Of a stretch of DNA of 64,000 nt, positions 24,999 to 34,688 are shown piece after piece (within the stretch, counting starts at the first letter, position 1; every line of letters begins with the position of its first letter). The notes beneath the pieces are model-generated. The model saw only the letters and a list, made by a program, of their open reading frames with translations, searched no databases and was not told the origin of the DNA. A program made the translations under genes and the position numbers. The stretch covers positions 2,542,001-2,606,000 of the forward strand of contig NZ_CP097384.1 of assembly GCF_024584705.1 (NCBI RefSeq), given 5' to 3'. The stretch comes from Blastopirellula sp. J2-11 (lineage in GTDB: Bacteria > Planctomycetota > Planctomycetia > Pirellulales > Pirellulaceae).

Positions 24999-26342
24999 AT
25001 GGGAGCGAATCGCTCTATTTGGACTGTTATTCTTCTGCTGTCGATCGGCTCGGTTACGAGCGCTCAAGAGGCGATGCCCTGGGCCGCTAGCCTGGATGCC
25101 GCCAAGCAGCTTGCTGCGCAGAGGAATCAATTAGTAATGATTCACTTTTGGGCGCCCAATTGTCCTCCTTGCCGCATGCTTGACGCGACCTTGTTTCGCG
25201 ATCCAGACTTTGCTGCGCAGGTTTCGAAGGACTTTGTGCCGGTCAAGGTGAACGCAGCCGAAGAAACGCAGGTCGCCAATCAATACGGCGTCGATCGCTG
25301 GCCTCAAGACGTGATCATTTTGCCCAGTGGACAGATGGTCTATCGCATGGTCAGCAAGCAGGAAAAAGAGAAGGACCAATACTTGGCGGTCTTGCACGGC
25401 GTCGCCGTGAAGACGGCTGGCATGGGACAGCTTGCTTCCAGCGGTGGTCCTGATTCGCAGCCGGTTTCGTATCCTGGAGAAGCTGTCGCTCCTGTGGCCA
25501 CCTATTCCCGCTTTGGCGGCACGCCGCAAACCGAAACCGCTTCGGCGCCAGCCGCTCAATCTCGTTTTGCAGCCCAGCCGCCCGCCTCTTCGTATGGACA
25601 AGAAAACACGCCGGCTCAACCGGCTGTTCCGACGCAGTCGCGGTTTGCGAGCAGTTACGGAAATCCGGACAACATGACCGCGGCCGCTCCGCAGCAACCC
25701 AGCGGGTACGCTGCTGGTCCTGGTCAGAGCGAATACGCAACCAACTCGGCGCCGGCTCAGTCACGATTCGCGGCTCAGCCGAGCGGATCTTCGTATGGAA
25801 ACGCCGCGCCGCAAAGCAATCAACCGGCGCCGCATACGCAAGATCGTTTTGTCTCGCAGCAATCGACGCCGCCGGCGGCACAAAATCAATACGCTTCGCA
25901 ATCTGCTCCGCCGTCGGCCGCGACGCCACAGCCGAATCACGCGATTGCTCCGCAAGCACAGCCGGCTCCCCAGCAGCCGCAGTTCGCTCTTGATGGCTAC
26001 TGCCCGGTCACGCTGGCGGAAGGGATGAAATGGCAAAAGGGAGACGCTCGTTGGGGCGCTGTCCACCAAGGTCGCGTCTATCTGTTCGCTTCGGATGCGG
26101 AACAACGAAAGTTCCTCGCGTCGCCAGATCGCTTTAGCCCGGTGCTATCGGGAAATGACCCGGTCGCTTACCTAGAGCAAGGCCGCTTGGTCGAAGGAGA
26201 TCGCGCTCACGGTTTGACCTACAACGGCGTTCTTTATCTTTTCTCCAGCGAAGAGAGCTTGAAGACGTTTTGGGGATCGCCGCAGCGCTACGCCGCTCAA
26301 GTGCAGCAAGCGATGCTGCGAAACTCGCAACAGTTGCGTTAG
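24999..26342 (+). CDS. Secreted thioredoxin-domain protein with low-complexity linker and YHS-like C-terminus
   Basis: A 447-residue exported protein. Signal peptide 1-22 (ending SVTSAQ). Thioredoxin fold about 30-145 with active site HFWAPNCPPC (C55, C58), so a thiol-disulfide or reductase role outside the cytoplasm is expected. Residues about 150-340 are Gln/Pro/Ala/Ser-rich with repeated QSRFAxQP and SSYG units. The C-terminus (about 345-435: LDGYCPVTL, GRVYLFASDAEQRKFLASPDRF, GVLYLFSSEESLKTFW) is a pair of YHS-like modules, which in other proteins bind metal. The ATG 24999 was chosen for the signal peptide and the AAAGG before it; the upstream extension is non-coding. A role in copper or thiol handling is a guess. 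Confidence 0.82.
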   Translation: MGANRSIWTVILLLSIGSVTSAQEAMPWAASLDAAKQLAAQRNQLVMIHFWAPNCPPCRMLDATLFRDPDFAAQVSKDFVPVKVNAAEETQVANQYGVDRWPQDVIILPSGQMVYRMVSKQEKEKDQYLAVLHGVAVKTAGMGQLASSGGPDSQPVSYPGEAVAPVATYSRFGGTPQTETASAPAAQSRFAAQPPASSYGQENTPAQPAVPTQSRFASSYGNPDNMTAAAPQQPSGYAAGPGQSEYATNSAPAQSRFAAQPSGSSYGNAAPQSNQPAPHTQDRFVSQQSTPPAAQNQYASQSAPPSAATPQPNHAIAPQAQPAPQQPQFALDGYCPVTLAEGMKWQKGDARWGAVHQGRVYLFASDAEQRKFLASPDRFSPVLSGNDPVAYLEQGRLVEGDRAHGLTYNGVLYLFSSEESLKTFWGSPQRYAAQVQQAMLRNSQQLR

Positions 26343-26361
26343 TACGCAACTGGCCGCAATA

Positions 26362-27660
26362 CTAGATATCTTCCGCCGCCGGCTCAATCACGCCGGCGGC
26401 TCTCATTTCTTGGGCCTTCTTCCGCAGCTTTTCGTAACGCTGGCGATCTTGCGCGTTCAGCTTGTTGGGTTCGATCTTCGAGAGAACCTGCAACGCCTGA
26501 CCGGGACGCGAATCGGCGTCGATCAGCACATGGGCGATCCGCAAGCGAACCGGAAACTGCCGAGCGCCTCCGCGGCGAACATATTCGATCATCGCCGGCA
26601 ACGCGTCGCTGCTGCGCTTTTGTTTCAAATAACCTTGAATGATCTCCAGCAGGTCTTCTTCTGGGAGATGCCAGTTTGCGTTGGAGTGTCCCAGCTTGAG
26701 GTGCGCCCGGTAGGCCATCGCTGGATCGCCTCCCTCTTTCAAAATCTGGCGAATCTGCTGCAGACCAAGTTGCGTTGATCGCTGCTGCGCCGCCTGGAGG
26801 CTGGCCGTGTCGACTTCTACTTCACGCGGCGCGTCGGGGTTGCCAAAGTAGACGGTGAAGAAGTCATAGTTTTCGCAATCAACCCACTTCCTTCGAACCA
26901 TCACCGTACCGACCGCCAGGCCGATGAAGGCGCCAAAGACATGAAAGAAGCTGCTGGTAATCAGCCCCCCTTCGTCAGGAGAGTATGTGAAGTACATAAT
27001 CAACATTTCGATCACGATGCTGAAGGCGCAGTAGACCGAAATCGGCAGCGCAAACGCCAGCGGTCGAAAGCCGAGCAGCAGAAAACAGTTCACTTCGTTC
27101 ATCGGCGCCCAGACCAGCGCCATCGCGATTAGGCCGAAAATAATCGCTGACGCTCCTAACGAGTAACTCGGAACGTCATTGAACAAAAAGAGGACCTGCT
27201 CTATCCCTGATTGAAAAACGCCGATTCCTGCGTACAGCAGCAGGAATTTCTTCCAGCCGATCTTTCCTTCGATCAGCGCGCCGAATGGCCACAAGATCAG
27301 CATATTGCCAAACAGGTGCCAAAAATCGGCATGCATAAAGTTGCCGGTCAGCCATTGCCAGGGTTTGATGCCGTCGCCGTAGTGCAGTGTGCGCCAGTCG
27401 AAGTCGGGGGACGACGCCGTCTCGGCTTGGGCTGCGAGTTCGCCGCCGGCCAGATCGACAATTTCTTCCCACTCTTCGTCCCCGATCTCGCCCGAGTCGT
27501 GCGCTTCCTGCAGGCCTTCCCAGATGGCGGGAGGCAAATAGGTATGATCGGGGACGTGAACCGGCCAGAGGAAGAGAAGCAGTACGTTGACGACAATTAA
27601 CGAAGTTGTCGCGACCGGCGCATGGTAAAGAGGCGCATCGGTTGAATAAGGGATGATCAT
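26362..27660 (-). CDS. Rhomboid-family intramembrane serine protease with helical C-terminal domain
   Basis: A 432-residue membrane protein. The rhomboid core shows the HxxxN segment (HLFGN, H115/N119), catalytic serine in LGASAIIFG (S171) and catalytic histidine H240 in FFHVFGAF, so a Ser-His dyad within the membrane is intact. A 60-residue acidic loop (about 40-100) sits between TM1 and TM2. The C-terminal 170 residues form a cytoplasmic helical region with repeated short helices (AMAYRAHLKLGHSN, PAMIEYVRRGGARQF) of TPR-like character. The ATG at 27660 is the only good start. It is convergent with the thioredoxin-like gene. Substrate unknown. Confidence 0.9.
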   Translation of the reverse strand: MIIPYSTDAPLYHAPVATTSLIVVNVLLLFLWPVHVPDHTYLPPAIWEGLQEAHDSGEIGDEEWEEIVDLAGGELAAQAETASSPDFDWRTLHYGDGIKPWQWLTGNFMHADFWHLFGNMLILWPFGALIEGKIGWKKFLLLYAGIGVFQSGIEQVLFLFNDVPSYSLGASAIIFGLIAMALVWAPMNEVNCFLLLGFRPLAFALPISVYCAFSIVIEMLIMYFTYSPDEGGLITSSFFHVFGAFIGLAVGTVMVRRKWVDCENYDFFTVYFGNPDAPREVEVDTASLQAAQQRSTQLGLQQIRQILKEGGDPAMAYRAHLKLGHSNANWHLPEEDLLEIIQGYLKQKRSSDALPAMIEYVRRGGARQFPVRLRIAHVLIDADSRPGQALQVLSKIEPNKLNAQDRQRYEKLRKKAQEMRAAGVIEPAAEDI

Positions 27661-27716
27661 GCGCGTAAATCGCTCTAGTGTTTTGTCAAACCGCTATTTT
27701 CGGCTTCCACGAAATC

Positions 27717-27805
27717 AGCCGCACGGCGTTAGCCGCGGTTTCTGTCACTAATTGTCTTTCGCAAATGAGTTCCCACCAGAAACCGGTGCTAACGCACTAC
27801 GGCTA
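27717..27805. repeat. REPIN-like inverted repeat, family B, copy 1
   Basis: Arms CAGCCGCACGGCGTTAGCCG...GTTTCTG (27717-27745) and CAGAAACCGGTGCTAACGC...CGGCTA (27777-27805) form a long imperfect hairpin of about 89 bases. A more perfect copy is at 56685-56779. Confidence 0.75.
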
Positions 27806-27929
27806 ATAAGAACATGGCGCCCGAAAATTGTCGCGTGACGCAACACTAGCGAAAAGAAACTGCGTATCTTGCAGCATAAAAGCGATTACGACGCGAATCA
27901 ATCAAATACATGCGGTCGACGACTTACAT

Positions 27930-28145
27930 TCATGGAAAGGTCAAAAAGCTGATCGCCAAGACCAGCATCAAAACGCCGATGACCGCCAGTAAGGTGCGCG
28001 AAGAGCGACGTCCCCAGCGTCGTTCGATCCAGGCGACCTTACGTAGTGCGAATGCATCGTCATGATTCGCCCAGGCAGCCCAAATGGCGCTTAGTCCGAT
28101 TGCCGCCGCAATGGCGAACATAAAAGGATTATGCGGAAGCTGCAT
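27930..28145 (-). CDS. Small two-helix membrane protein
   Basis: A 71-residue protein with two hydrophobic helices (about 8-26 and 50-69) separated by a basic loop (RKVAWIERRWGRRSS). AAGGAGAG lies at the right distance before the ATG at 28145, which strongly supports expression. It follows glpK by 19 bases and is likely its operon partner. I do not recognise the family. It might be a small membrane partner of glycerol uptake, by position only. Confidence 0.75.
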   Translation of the reverse strand: MQLPHNPFMFAIAAAIGLSAIWAAWANHDDAFALRKVAWIERRWGRRSSRTLLAVIGVLMLVLAISFLTFP

Positions 28146-28164
28146 AATACTCTCCTTCCCTCTG

Positions 28165-29661
28165 CTATTCTTCTTGCGCCCAGTCGCGGCTTCGTCCTAC
28201 GGCGCGTCGCCACTGTCCATACAGTTCTTCGATCTGGGATTTCTCGGCGTAGGGAGAAAACTCTTGATCGAGTTGCCAGTTTCGCTTTAACGAGTCGAGG
28301 TCTTCCCAATAGCCGACCGCCAGGCCGGCGAGATAGGCGGCGCCCAGTGCGGTCGTTTCAAACACTTCGGGCCGACGGACTTTCGTCCCCAACAGATCGG
28401 CTTGGAATTGCATCAAGTCGTCGTTGACCGCAGCGCCTCCGTCGACTTGCAGTTGCGCAAGCGGGACGCCGGCGTCCCGCTGCATCGCTTCGACTAGATC
28501 GCGTGTCTGGTAGGCCATCGACTCAATCGCCGCTCTGGCGATGTGCCCTGCAGTCGTGCCGCGGGTTAAGCCTAGGATTACGCCGCGAGCGCGGGGATCC
28601 CAATACGGCGCGCCCAGTCCTACAAACGCCGGCACAAAGTAAACGCCTCCGTTGTCGGGAACCGACAGAGCCAACGGTTCGACGGCGTCGGAGGTATCGA
28701 TGATTCCGAGCCCATCTCGCAACCATTGCACGACGGCGCCGGCGACAAAGACCGAACCTTCCAGGCAATAAGTGGTTTGATCGCCAATTTTCCAGCCGAC
28801 GGTCGAAAGCAAGTTGTTGTCAGAGGCAACCGGCTCATGCCCGACGTTCATCAGCAAAAACGCGCCGGTCCCATAGGTGTTTTTCGCGCTGCCGACGTCA
28901 AAGCAGGTCTGACCAAATGTGGCCGCTTGCTGATCGCCTGCGATGCCGGCGATGGGAATCTCGCGTCCCAACAGCGAAGCGTCGGTCATGCCGTACACTT
29001 CGCTTGAACTGCGAATTTCGGGCAAGATCGCAGCGGGGACGTTCAAGATCTCCAGCAACTCTGGATCCCACTGCAGAGTATGCAGGTTCATCAGCATCGT
29101 GCGACTCGCGTTGGTCACGTCGGTGATGTGTAATCTGCCGCCGGTCATTCGCCAAAGCAGAAAGGAGTCGACGGTGCCGAAGCATAATTCGCCATTTTCA
29201 GCGCGACGACGAATCGCCGGATCTGAGTCGAGCAGATACTGGATTTTGGTGCCGGAAAAGTAAGGGTCGATGATTAACCCTGACTTGTCGCGGATCGTCG
29301 CGCCGTGTCCGTCATGTGACAGTTGATGGCAAATCGGCGTTGTAATGCGACTTTGCCACACGATCGCATTGGCGACCGGTTTGCCGGTGTCCCGCTCCCA
29401 AAGCAGCGTCGTCTCACGCTGGTTGGTGACCCCGATAGCGGCGACCTGATCGATGTCGATCTTCGCGGCGGCGATAGCGCCTTGGGCGGTTTCGATCTGG
29501 GTGCGCCAGATATCTTCTGGATCATGCTCGACATGCCCAGGCGCAGGCAGTATCTGGCGAAACTCTTGTTGATCCTGGCCGATGATTTTGCCGTGATGAT
29601 CAAAGACAATCGAACGGCTTGAGGTCGTTCCTTGATCGAAGGCGAGGATGTATTTTTGCAC
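28165..29661 (-). CDS. glpK: Glycerol kinase
   Basis: A 498-residue FGGY-family kinase that phosphorylates glycerol to sn-glycerol 3-phosphate using ATP in the cytoplasm. Motifs: [15 protein letters not shown] (N-terminal phosphate loop), [38 protein letters not shown], and the C-terminal FGGY signature region [19 protein letters not shown]. Length matches the E. coli enzyme (502). GTG start at 29661, 21 bases after the glpD stop, so glpD and glpK are cotranscribed. No glpF gene is in the window. Confidence 0.97.
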   Translation of the reverse strand: MQKYILAFDQGTTSSRSIVFDHHGKIIGQDQQEFRQILPAPGHVEHDPEDIWRTQIETAQGAIAAAKIDIDQVAAIGVTNQRETTLLWERDTGKPVANAIVWQSRITTPICHQLSHDGHGATIRDKSGLIIDPYFSGTKIQYLLDSDPAIRRRAENGELCFGTVDSFLLWRMTGGRLHITDVTNASRTMLMNLHTLQWDPELLEILNVPAAILPEIRSSSEVYGMTDASLLGREIPIAGIAGDQQAATFGQTCFDVGSAKNTYGTGAFLLMNVGHEPVASDNNLLSTVGWKIGDQTTYCLEGSVFVAGAVVQWLRDGLGIIDTSDAVEPLALSVPDNGGVYFVPAFVGLGAPYWDPRARGVILGLTRGTTAGHIARAAIESMAYQTRDLVEAMQRDAGVPLAQLQVDGGAAVNDDLMQFQADLLGTKVRRPEVFETTALGAAYLAGLAVGYWEDLDSLKRNWQLDQEFSPYAEKSQIEELYGQWRRAVGRSRDWAQEE

Positions 29662-29682
29662 GGGCGTTTCTCGCTGGGGGCG

Positions 29683-31242
29683 TTAGGAGACTCGTTTGCC
29701 GTAACGTTTCTGTAAGCGAACGACGTAGTGGTCGACCTCGTCGTCAATCTGCGATCTTTCGAGCCAGCCAGCCGTCGCCAATTGTTCGCCGAGCGTGTAC
29801 AAGCATTGTCGCGACAAGTTGGGATCAAAGACAAGCATGAGTCTTCGCTCGACCAAATCGGCCAGCGTCTTGGCCGCGAAATGTTCGATTACATAGGCGA
29901 CGTGCGCGACGGGGATATTCACGTCGGGCAGCAACGCGGCGTCTACCGGCGTGTCGCCAAAAAAGGGCGCCGGCAAGGGACGGTCGCGCGAGTTGTACTC
30001 GACTTTTTGACGCAAGTCAGGCAGCACGACCTTCACCGTATCTTCGGCCAGCGATCGACAGGTCGTCAATTTTCCGCCGATAATCGAGTAGAGAGGAAAA
30101 GGCTCGCCTTCGTGCCGATGCACGACATGGCTGCGTGTGATCGAGGAAGTCGTCCCCTCGCCGACGGCCGGCAATGGGCGCACGCCGCAGTAGTGTTGCT
30201 GCACATCTTCCCGGGTAAATCCAACCTCGGGAAAAATGGCGTTGGTCGCGTCGATCAGATATTCGATCTCTTCGTCAGAGGCGACCGCTTCGGCCGGATC
30301 GCCGTCGTAACGAATGTCGGTCGTGCCGATCAAACAGGCGTCGTTCCATGGGAGAATGAATATGGGGCGACCATCGGAAGCTTCGGCATAGACGCCACGT
30401 GGGCCCAACGCTTTCCGTAAGTCAGGGCAACGCGAAATGAGATGGCTTCCCTTGGTTCCGCCGATCAACTTGGCGGAAGGGACGTTGAGTCCGGCAAGTG
30501 CGGCGTCGACCCAGGGGCCGGCGGCGTTGATGACCGCTGCAGGCGTCACCGCGATTTCATTGCCGGAGCTTTCTTGATTGGGATGAATCGAAGAAAAGAA
30601 GAGAGTCTCGCCTTCGCGACGGACATGCTGGTAGGTCCGCAAAGAGAATGCGCCCCCCTGCTCTTTTACGGCGGCTTGCGCATCTTGCACCAGCGCCAGC
30701 ACAAACTGCTCAGGAAAGGTAAGTTGCCCGTCAAAGTAGCTGAAGGCGGTGAAGAATTTCTTCGTGTTCAGTTTTGACTCGGCAAATTGCGCCGCGGTTA
30801 AGCGGCGGTGTGAAGGAACCGCTCCACTGGCGAACCGATCGTACAGCGTCAAGCCAAGTCGCACGACCAACGAGCCGCGTCCATCTTTGGGAGCGGCGCC
30901 TGACTTCAAGAAAAATCGCTGGGCGCCGCTGATCAGGCCAGACAGCCGATTGCCGACCGGAATGAGCAACTCAAGCGGATGAACCATCTCTGGGGCCAGG
31001 TGAAGCAGGCGATCTCGCTCGGCCAGCGATTCGCGAACCAGAGAGATTTCGGCATATTCTAGGTAGCGCAAACCGCCGTGGATCAACCGAGAAGAATAGC
31101 TGGTCGTGCCGCCGGCGAGATCCTCGGCGTCGATGAGCAGGACGTCGGCGCCTTGCAGGGCCAACTCTCGGGCGATTGCGGCTCCGTTGATTCCGGCGCC
31201 AAGCACCACGATTGGTCCGACATTGAAGCGATCCATCGCCAT
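29683..31242 (-). CDS. glpD: Glycerol-3-phosphate dehydrogenase (FAD, membrane-associated)
   Basis: A 519-residue FAD-dependent dehydrogenase that oxidises glycerol 3-phosphate to dihydroxyacetone phosphate and feeds electrons to quinone. N-terminal Rossmann motif VVLGAGINGAAIARELALQG; GTTSYSSRLIHGGLRYLE, the family signature; GTKGSHLI; IGTTDIRYDGDP; YSIIGGKLTTCRSLAED. The C-terminal helical domain is present. The ATG at 31242 has GGAGA seven bases upstream. It works directly with glpK, and both sit in one minus-strand operon with a TPR protein upstream. Confidence 0.96.
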   Translation of the reverse strand: MAMDRFNVGPIVVLGAGINGAAIARELALQGADVLLIDAEDLAGGTTSYSSRLIHGGLRYLEYAEISLVRESLAERDRLLHLAPEMVHPLELLIPVGNRLSGLISGAQRFFLKSGAAPKDGRGSLVVRLGLTLYDRFASGAVPSHRRLTAAQFAESKLNTKKFFTAFSYFDGQLTFPEQFVLALVQDAQAAVKEQGGAFSLRTYQHVRREGETLFFSSIHPNQESSGNEIAVTPAAVINAAGPWVDAALAGLNVPSAKLIGGTKGSHLISRCPDLRKALGPRGVYAEASDGRPIFILPWNDACLIGTTDIRYDGDPAEAVASDEEIEYLIDATNAIFPEVGFTREDVQQHYCGVRPLPAVGEGTTSSITRSHVVHRHEGEPFPLYSIIGGKLTTCRSLAEDTVKVVLPDLRQKVEYNSRDRPLPAPFFGDTPVDAALLPDVNIPVAHVAYVIEHFAAKTLADLVERRLMLVFDPNLSRQCLYTLGEQLATAGWLERSQIDDEVDHYVVRLQKRYGKRVS

Positions 31243-31266
31243 AGTATCTCCACGCCTGACAGCGGG

Positions 31267-31941
31267 TTAGTTTTGTTCGAGCTGACGTTCCAGGTAGCCG
31301 ACCTGGCTACGGACGGCGTCGAGATTGGGGTTCAAACGAAGCGCTCGACGGAAGTTCTCCAGGGCCAAAATAATCTCCCCTTGATGAAGATTGCACTGGG
31401 CCAAGCAGATCGCCGCCGGAAAATGATAAGGGTTAATCTCCAACGCCTGATGGTTGTCTCGGGCCGCCAATTCCCAGACCTGACGGCGGAAATAGGCTTC
31501 TCCCCGAAAGTAATGCGCTTCGGCGTACCAGGGAGCATGGTGAATCAAAGTGGTCGCGTCAATCACGGCGTCATGCCAGGAGGTGGCGCGCAAATGACCC
31601 GCGACTCGTTCCAATTGGCGACGTTGGAGGGTCGACCCGGCGCGCACCCAGAGGTTGCGAATACCGTTTTCGGCGATCAGGCGGACTCCGCGATCAATGT
31701 CGCACAACGCTCGACCGACGGTCGCATTGGAGCCGAAATCGGCTAAAAAACAGAGAGCTAACATCGCAGCGCGACGAATATCGGGCGTGCTGCTTTCGGC
31801 CAGTCGCTCCAACGTGCCGATCTGATACTGACGAGCGACATCCCGAATAAACGTAGCGGTATTCTCCCGCTGCAAATATTGGCGGTAGGTCTTTAGCAGG
31901 ACAGGCGCACGTTCCGGTTGGTCAGTCACGGGGGATACCAT
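31267..31941 (-). CDS. HEAT/TPR-repeat protein upstream of glpD
   Basis: About 224 residues of helical repeats. The first half (TPDIRRAAMLALCFLADFG, CDIDRGVRLIAENGIRNLW) looks HEAT-like, and the second half is TPR-like, with AEAHYFRGEAYFRRQVWELA, DNHQALEINPYHFPAAICLA and ALENFRRALRLNPN. The start is uncertain: ATG 31941 is the first, and the frame stays protein-like for about 35 codons further upstream where only TTG is available. The long extension to 32628 is the antisense of the STN gene and is not real. The stop is 24 bases before glpD, so it is probably in the same operon. A scaffold role is inferred. Confidence 0.7.
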   Translation of the reverse strand: MVSPVTDQPERAPVLLKTYRQYLQRENTATFIRDVARQYQIGTLERLAESSTPDIRRAAMLALCFLADFGSNATVGRALCDIDRGVRLIAENGIRNLWVRAGSTLQRRQLERVAGHLRATSWHDAVIDATTLIHHAPWYAEAHYFRGEAYFRRQVWELAARDNHQALEINPYHFPAAICLAQCNLHQGEIILALENFRRALRLNPNLDAVRSQVGYLERQLEQN

Positions 31942-32061
31942 CAGCAGGATAGCGGCGACGGGAGACTTGACGCGCTCGTCGAACAAGATTCGAGTGTAAT
32001 TGGGCGATAGGGAAACGGCAAATTGTTCTCCCTGAACGCCGCCAAACGTATGGAGCAGGAA

Positions 32062-33177
32062 ATGATCAATTTGCGGCAGTTTTTCTTCCCACTTCTCGTG
32101 ATGGGGTTGCTCACGACCAGTACTTGCGCCACCGAATGGAAGACCGGTGTTGCGTTTGAGAAACAACTGGAAGCGGAAGTCGATCTGCATTGGGAGGACG
32201 TTCCGCTGCGTGACGCACTCCAGCGATTGTCCAGTTCGCAAGAAATCACGTTTTTCCTCGATCGTCGCGTCGATCCGGACCAAACGATCTCGATCAGCGC
32301 TGATGCGACCCCGTTGGAGGTGTTGGTGCAAATGCTGGCCCAAAGGGCGGGCGCAGGGAGTTGCCATGTCGGATCGGTCGTTTATATCGGTCCTGCCGAT
32401 ACTGCCAAGGATTTGGCGACCATCGCGGCGGTCCAGGCTGATTTTGCTCGCCAAGGGCGCGATGCGGCGGTGCGTGAGTTGTTTGAAACCGACACGCTGG
32501 CTTGGCCCGAGTTGACCGAACCGCGCGCGTTGTTGACCAATTTGGCGAAAAAGCACCGGCTGACTTTTACCAATTTGGAAGCCGCCGTTCCGCACGATTT
32601 GTGGAGAGCCGGTGAGCTTCCCAAGCAAACGACGGCTGAGTCGCTGACATTGTTATTGGCCGGATTCGGCGCGACCTATCGATTTGAGAAAGATGCTGCT
32701 GGCAAGCCGCAATTGCAATTGACGCCGCTTCCAGAAAATCCGCTGCTAACGCGTCGCTTTCCCTTTCGGGGAGATCTCACGGATGCGGTGTCAAAAATCA
32801 AAGCCGAGTTTCCAGAACTTGCGATCAAAACGGAAACGGGCGCGCTGGAGGTCACCGGACGGTTTGAAGATGTGTCGCTGGCCGGCAGGATGTTGCGCGG
32901 CGAAACCGTTCGGCGTATGAATGTTACGCCGGGCAAGAAGGTTTATTCTCTCACCGTCGAACAGCAGCCGTTAGGCGCTGTACTTAGCAGCTTAGAGAAA
33001 TCGCTGGGACTGAAAATTGAAACCGCCGATGATGCGCAAGAGTCGCTGCACGACCGCGTCTCCTTTTCCGTCGAAAACGCCAGCTTGGTGGAACTTCTCC
33101 AAGCAGCGTTCGCAAAAACGTCGCTTCGCTTTGAGCTAAGGGATAAGTTGCTGACAATCACCGCGATCAAGAAATAA
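32062..33177 (+). CDS. Secreted protein with STN-like domains
   Basis: A 371-residue exported protein. Signal peptide (MINLRQFFFPLLVMGLLTTS), then two or more domains like the short N-terminal domain of secretins and TonB receptors (STN): VPLRDALQRLSSSQEITFFL with SISADATPLEVLVQMLA (about 42-95), and QPLGAVLSSLEKSLGLKI with FSVENASLVELLQAAF (about 298-355). No secretin barrel or receptor follows. The ATG 32062 was taken because GGAG lies six bases before it. It is divergent from the TPR gene. It could be a periplasmic partner of a secretin or a peptidoglycan-linked scaffold; the function is unknown. Confidence 0.78.
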   Translation: MINLRQFFFPLLVMGLLTTSTCATEWKTGVAFEKQLEAEVDLHWEDVPLRDALQRLSSSQEITFFLDRRVDPDQTISISADATPLEVLVQMLAQRAGAGSCHVGSVVYIGPADTAKDLATIAAVQADFARQGRDAAVRELFETDTLAWPELTEPRALLTNLAKKHRLTFTNLEAAVPHDLWRAGELPKQTTAESLTLLLAGFGATYRFEKDAAGKPQLQLTPLPENPLLTRRFPFRGDLTDAVSKIKAEFPELAIKTETGALEVTGRFEDVSLAGRMLRGETVRRMNVTPGKKVYSLTVEQQPLGAVLSSLEKSLGLKIETADDAQESLHDRVSFSVENASLVELLQAAFAKTSLRFELRDKLLTITAIKK

Positions 33178-33215
33178 AAAACGCCCGAACGTCGTCTAGC
33201 GACGTGATCGGGCGG
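33177..33215 (-). terminator. Terminator shared by the convergent STN and cheY genes
   Basis: A hairpin with CGCCCGA and CGTCG arms pairing with CGACG and TCGGGCG around loop TCTAG. On the minus strand it is followed by a run of T (AAAAAA at 33177-33182 on the plus strand). This suits termination of the cheY transcript. Confidence 0.75.
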
Positions 33216-33239
33216 CGAATTTGATCGTAAAAGCAAAGC

Positions 33240-33602
33240 CTAGCAGCCGTGCTTTTCTAGTTTTTCGCGAAGCGTATCAGCCGTGAACGGCTTGACCAGA
33301 TAGTCGGAAACGCCGGCTTGAATCGCTTCCAAAACTCGCGTTTTTTCGGCTTCGGTCGTGACCATCATGATCTTGACGTCCTTGTCGATCTTGCGAATCT
33401 CTTGAACGACTTCCAGACCGTTCTTACCCGGCATGTTCCAGTCGGTCAAAACCAGGTCGAAATCGCCTGGTTTGAAAATCTTGAGCGCTTCATCGCCATC
33501 CGCCGCTTCCGTCGCGTTGGGTACGCCTACCGCTTGAAGCGATCGGAGAATGATTTTGCGCATGGTGCTTGAGTCGTCAGCAACAAGAACTCGAGTGGAC
33601 AT
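33240..33602 (-). CDS. cheY: CheY-type response regulator
   Basis: A 120-residue single-domain receiver. Acidic pocket VADDSS, phosphoacceptor aspartate in DLVLTDWNMPGKNG, switch threonine in MMVTTEAEK and the conserved lysine in DYLVKPF are all in place, so it should be phosphorylated by CheA and signal to the flagellar motor or another output. It is transcribed opposite to the rest of the cluster, with its own terminator. The ATG at 33602 is the only sensible start. Confidence 0.93.
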   Translation of the reverse strand: MSTRVLVADDSSTMRKIILRSLQAVGVPNATEAADGDEALKIFKPGDFDLVLTDWNMPGKNGLEVVQEIRKIDKDVKIMMVTTEAEKTRVLEAIQAGVSDYLVKPFTADTLREKLEKHGC

Positions 33603-34045
33603 AGAACTGGTGACTCCTGAGTCTCAACCCCGTGAATTGTGTATTTAGATCGCTGCTCATTCGAGCTTGCGTCTCTGCCCACCTACCTTGGGCTAACGAA
33701 CGATAGGTCGCGTTGACAGCGCGTCAAGCGACGAACTGGGATAAGTCAGAAAAGATGCTTGTTAGCGGAACGCCCTGCGTAGTCGCCGCAAATCCTAGGA
33801 CACGTGCGATCGGACGAAGTGCGTCCGGTTGTAGCGATTGCGAAGCCTGAGGGGAGCGGGCGTCTTTGGAAGATGGGAAAAGTGTCTGTGTTGGCTAATT
33901 TGTAACGGCCTCGAATGCCGAATTCTCCAACGAACGGCTTGTCCTTGGGGCGAGACGGGGGAGCGAGCGTCGTGCGACTTACAAAAGTCAGCAATGTGGC
34001 GATCGCTTCAGGGCCAGTTTTCCACTACATGCAAGGAAACGAATC
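33603..34045. other. Intergenic region upstream of the che cluster
   Basis: About 440 bases between divergent cheY and cheW. Short frames on both strands (for example 33746-33994 minus) lack protein-like composition. Promoters for both directions are expected here. I found no clear repeat or hairpin. Confidence 0.4.
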
Positions 34046-34558
34046 TTGTCCGCCACGATTCAAGACATCGGCTCGGAGCGTACTGCGAGCGGAGCACGAG
34101 GCGAGAGCGCCAACTCATTGCAATTGGTTAGTTTTCGTCTAGCTCAAGAGGAATACGGCATCGCGATTACGCGCGTTCAGGAAATCATCCTGATGGGCGA
34201 GATCACTCGCGTGCCGCAAACGCCTGAGTTTATCAAGGGACTTATCAACCTTCGCAACACGGTCATTCCGATCGTCGATTTGCGCCGACGCTTTGGGCTG
34301 CCGGAAGAGAAGCCCAGCGATGAAACCCGCATCATGGTAATGAACGTCGCCGGCAAGACAATCGGCATTATCGTTGACGCGGTGAGTGAAGTTCTACGCA
34401 TCGCCAAAGATCAGATCGCACCTCCGCCGCCGACGGTCGCTGGATTGGGCCGAGACTATTTGACCGGTCTGGTCAAACTCGACAAGCGATTGCTGATTCT
34501 GCTGGATATGGACAAGATCCTGACCTGCAGCGAAAGCGTCATTGTTGATGCTCTTTAG
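34046..34558 (+). CDS. cheW: Chemotaxis adaptor CheW
   Basis: A 170-residue SH3-like adaptor that links receptors to CheA. Motifs: LVSFRLAQEEYGIAITRVQE, MGEITRVPQTPEFIKGLINL with RNTVIPIVDLRRRFGLP, and the final LVKLDKRLLILLDMDKIL, all typical of CheW. It has a 25-residue hydrophilic N-terminal extension. The start is TTG at 34046 with AAGGA seven bases before. It is the first plus-strand gene of the cluster, followed by the chemoreceptor. Confidence 0.93.
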   Translation: MSATIQDIGSERTASGARGESANSLQLVSFRLAQEEYGIAITRVQEIILMGEITRVPQTPEFIKGLINLRNTVIPIVDLRRRFGLPEEKPSDETRIMVMNVAGKTIGIIVDAVSEVLRIAKDQIAPPPPTVAGLGRDYLTGLVKLDKRLLILLDMDKILTCSESVIVDAL

Positions 34559-34688
34559 TTCGCTAGTTGCGTCTGCCCACGCAATTGCCCGTGTTGCGTA
34601 CTAATCCGGTTCGAGCGACGAACGTCCGTCGAGCTGAAACTTATTTTAATCCAGTACACTTTCCATAAGTTTCGAGAGAGCAGTAGCG

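Noticed and set aside
31942-32628. Upstream extension of the minus-strand TPR frame
   Set aside because: Overlaps the STN-protein gene on the plus strand and has low-quality sequence; only the part near 31941 is plausible.
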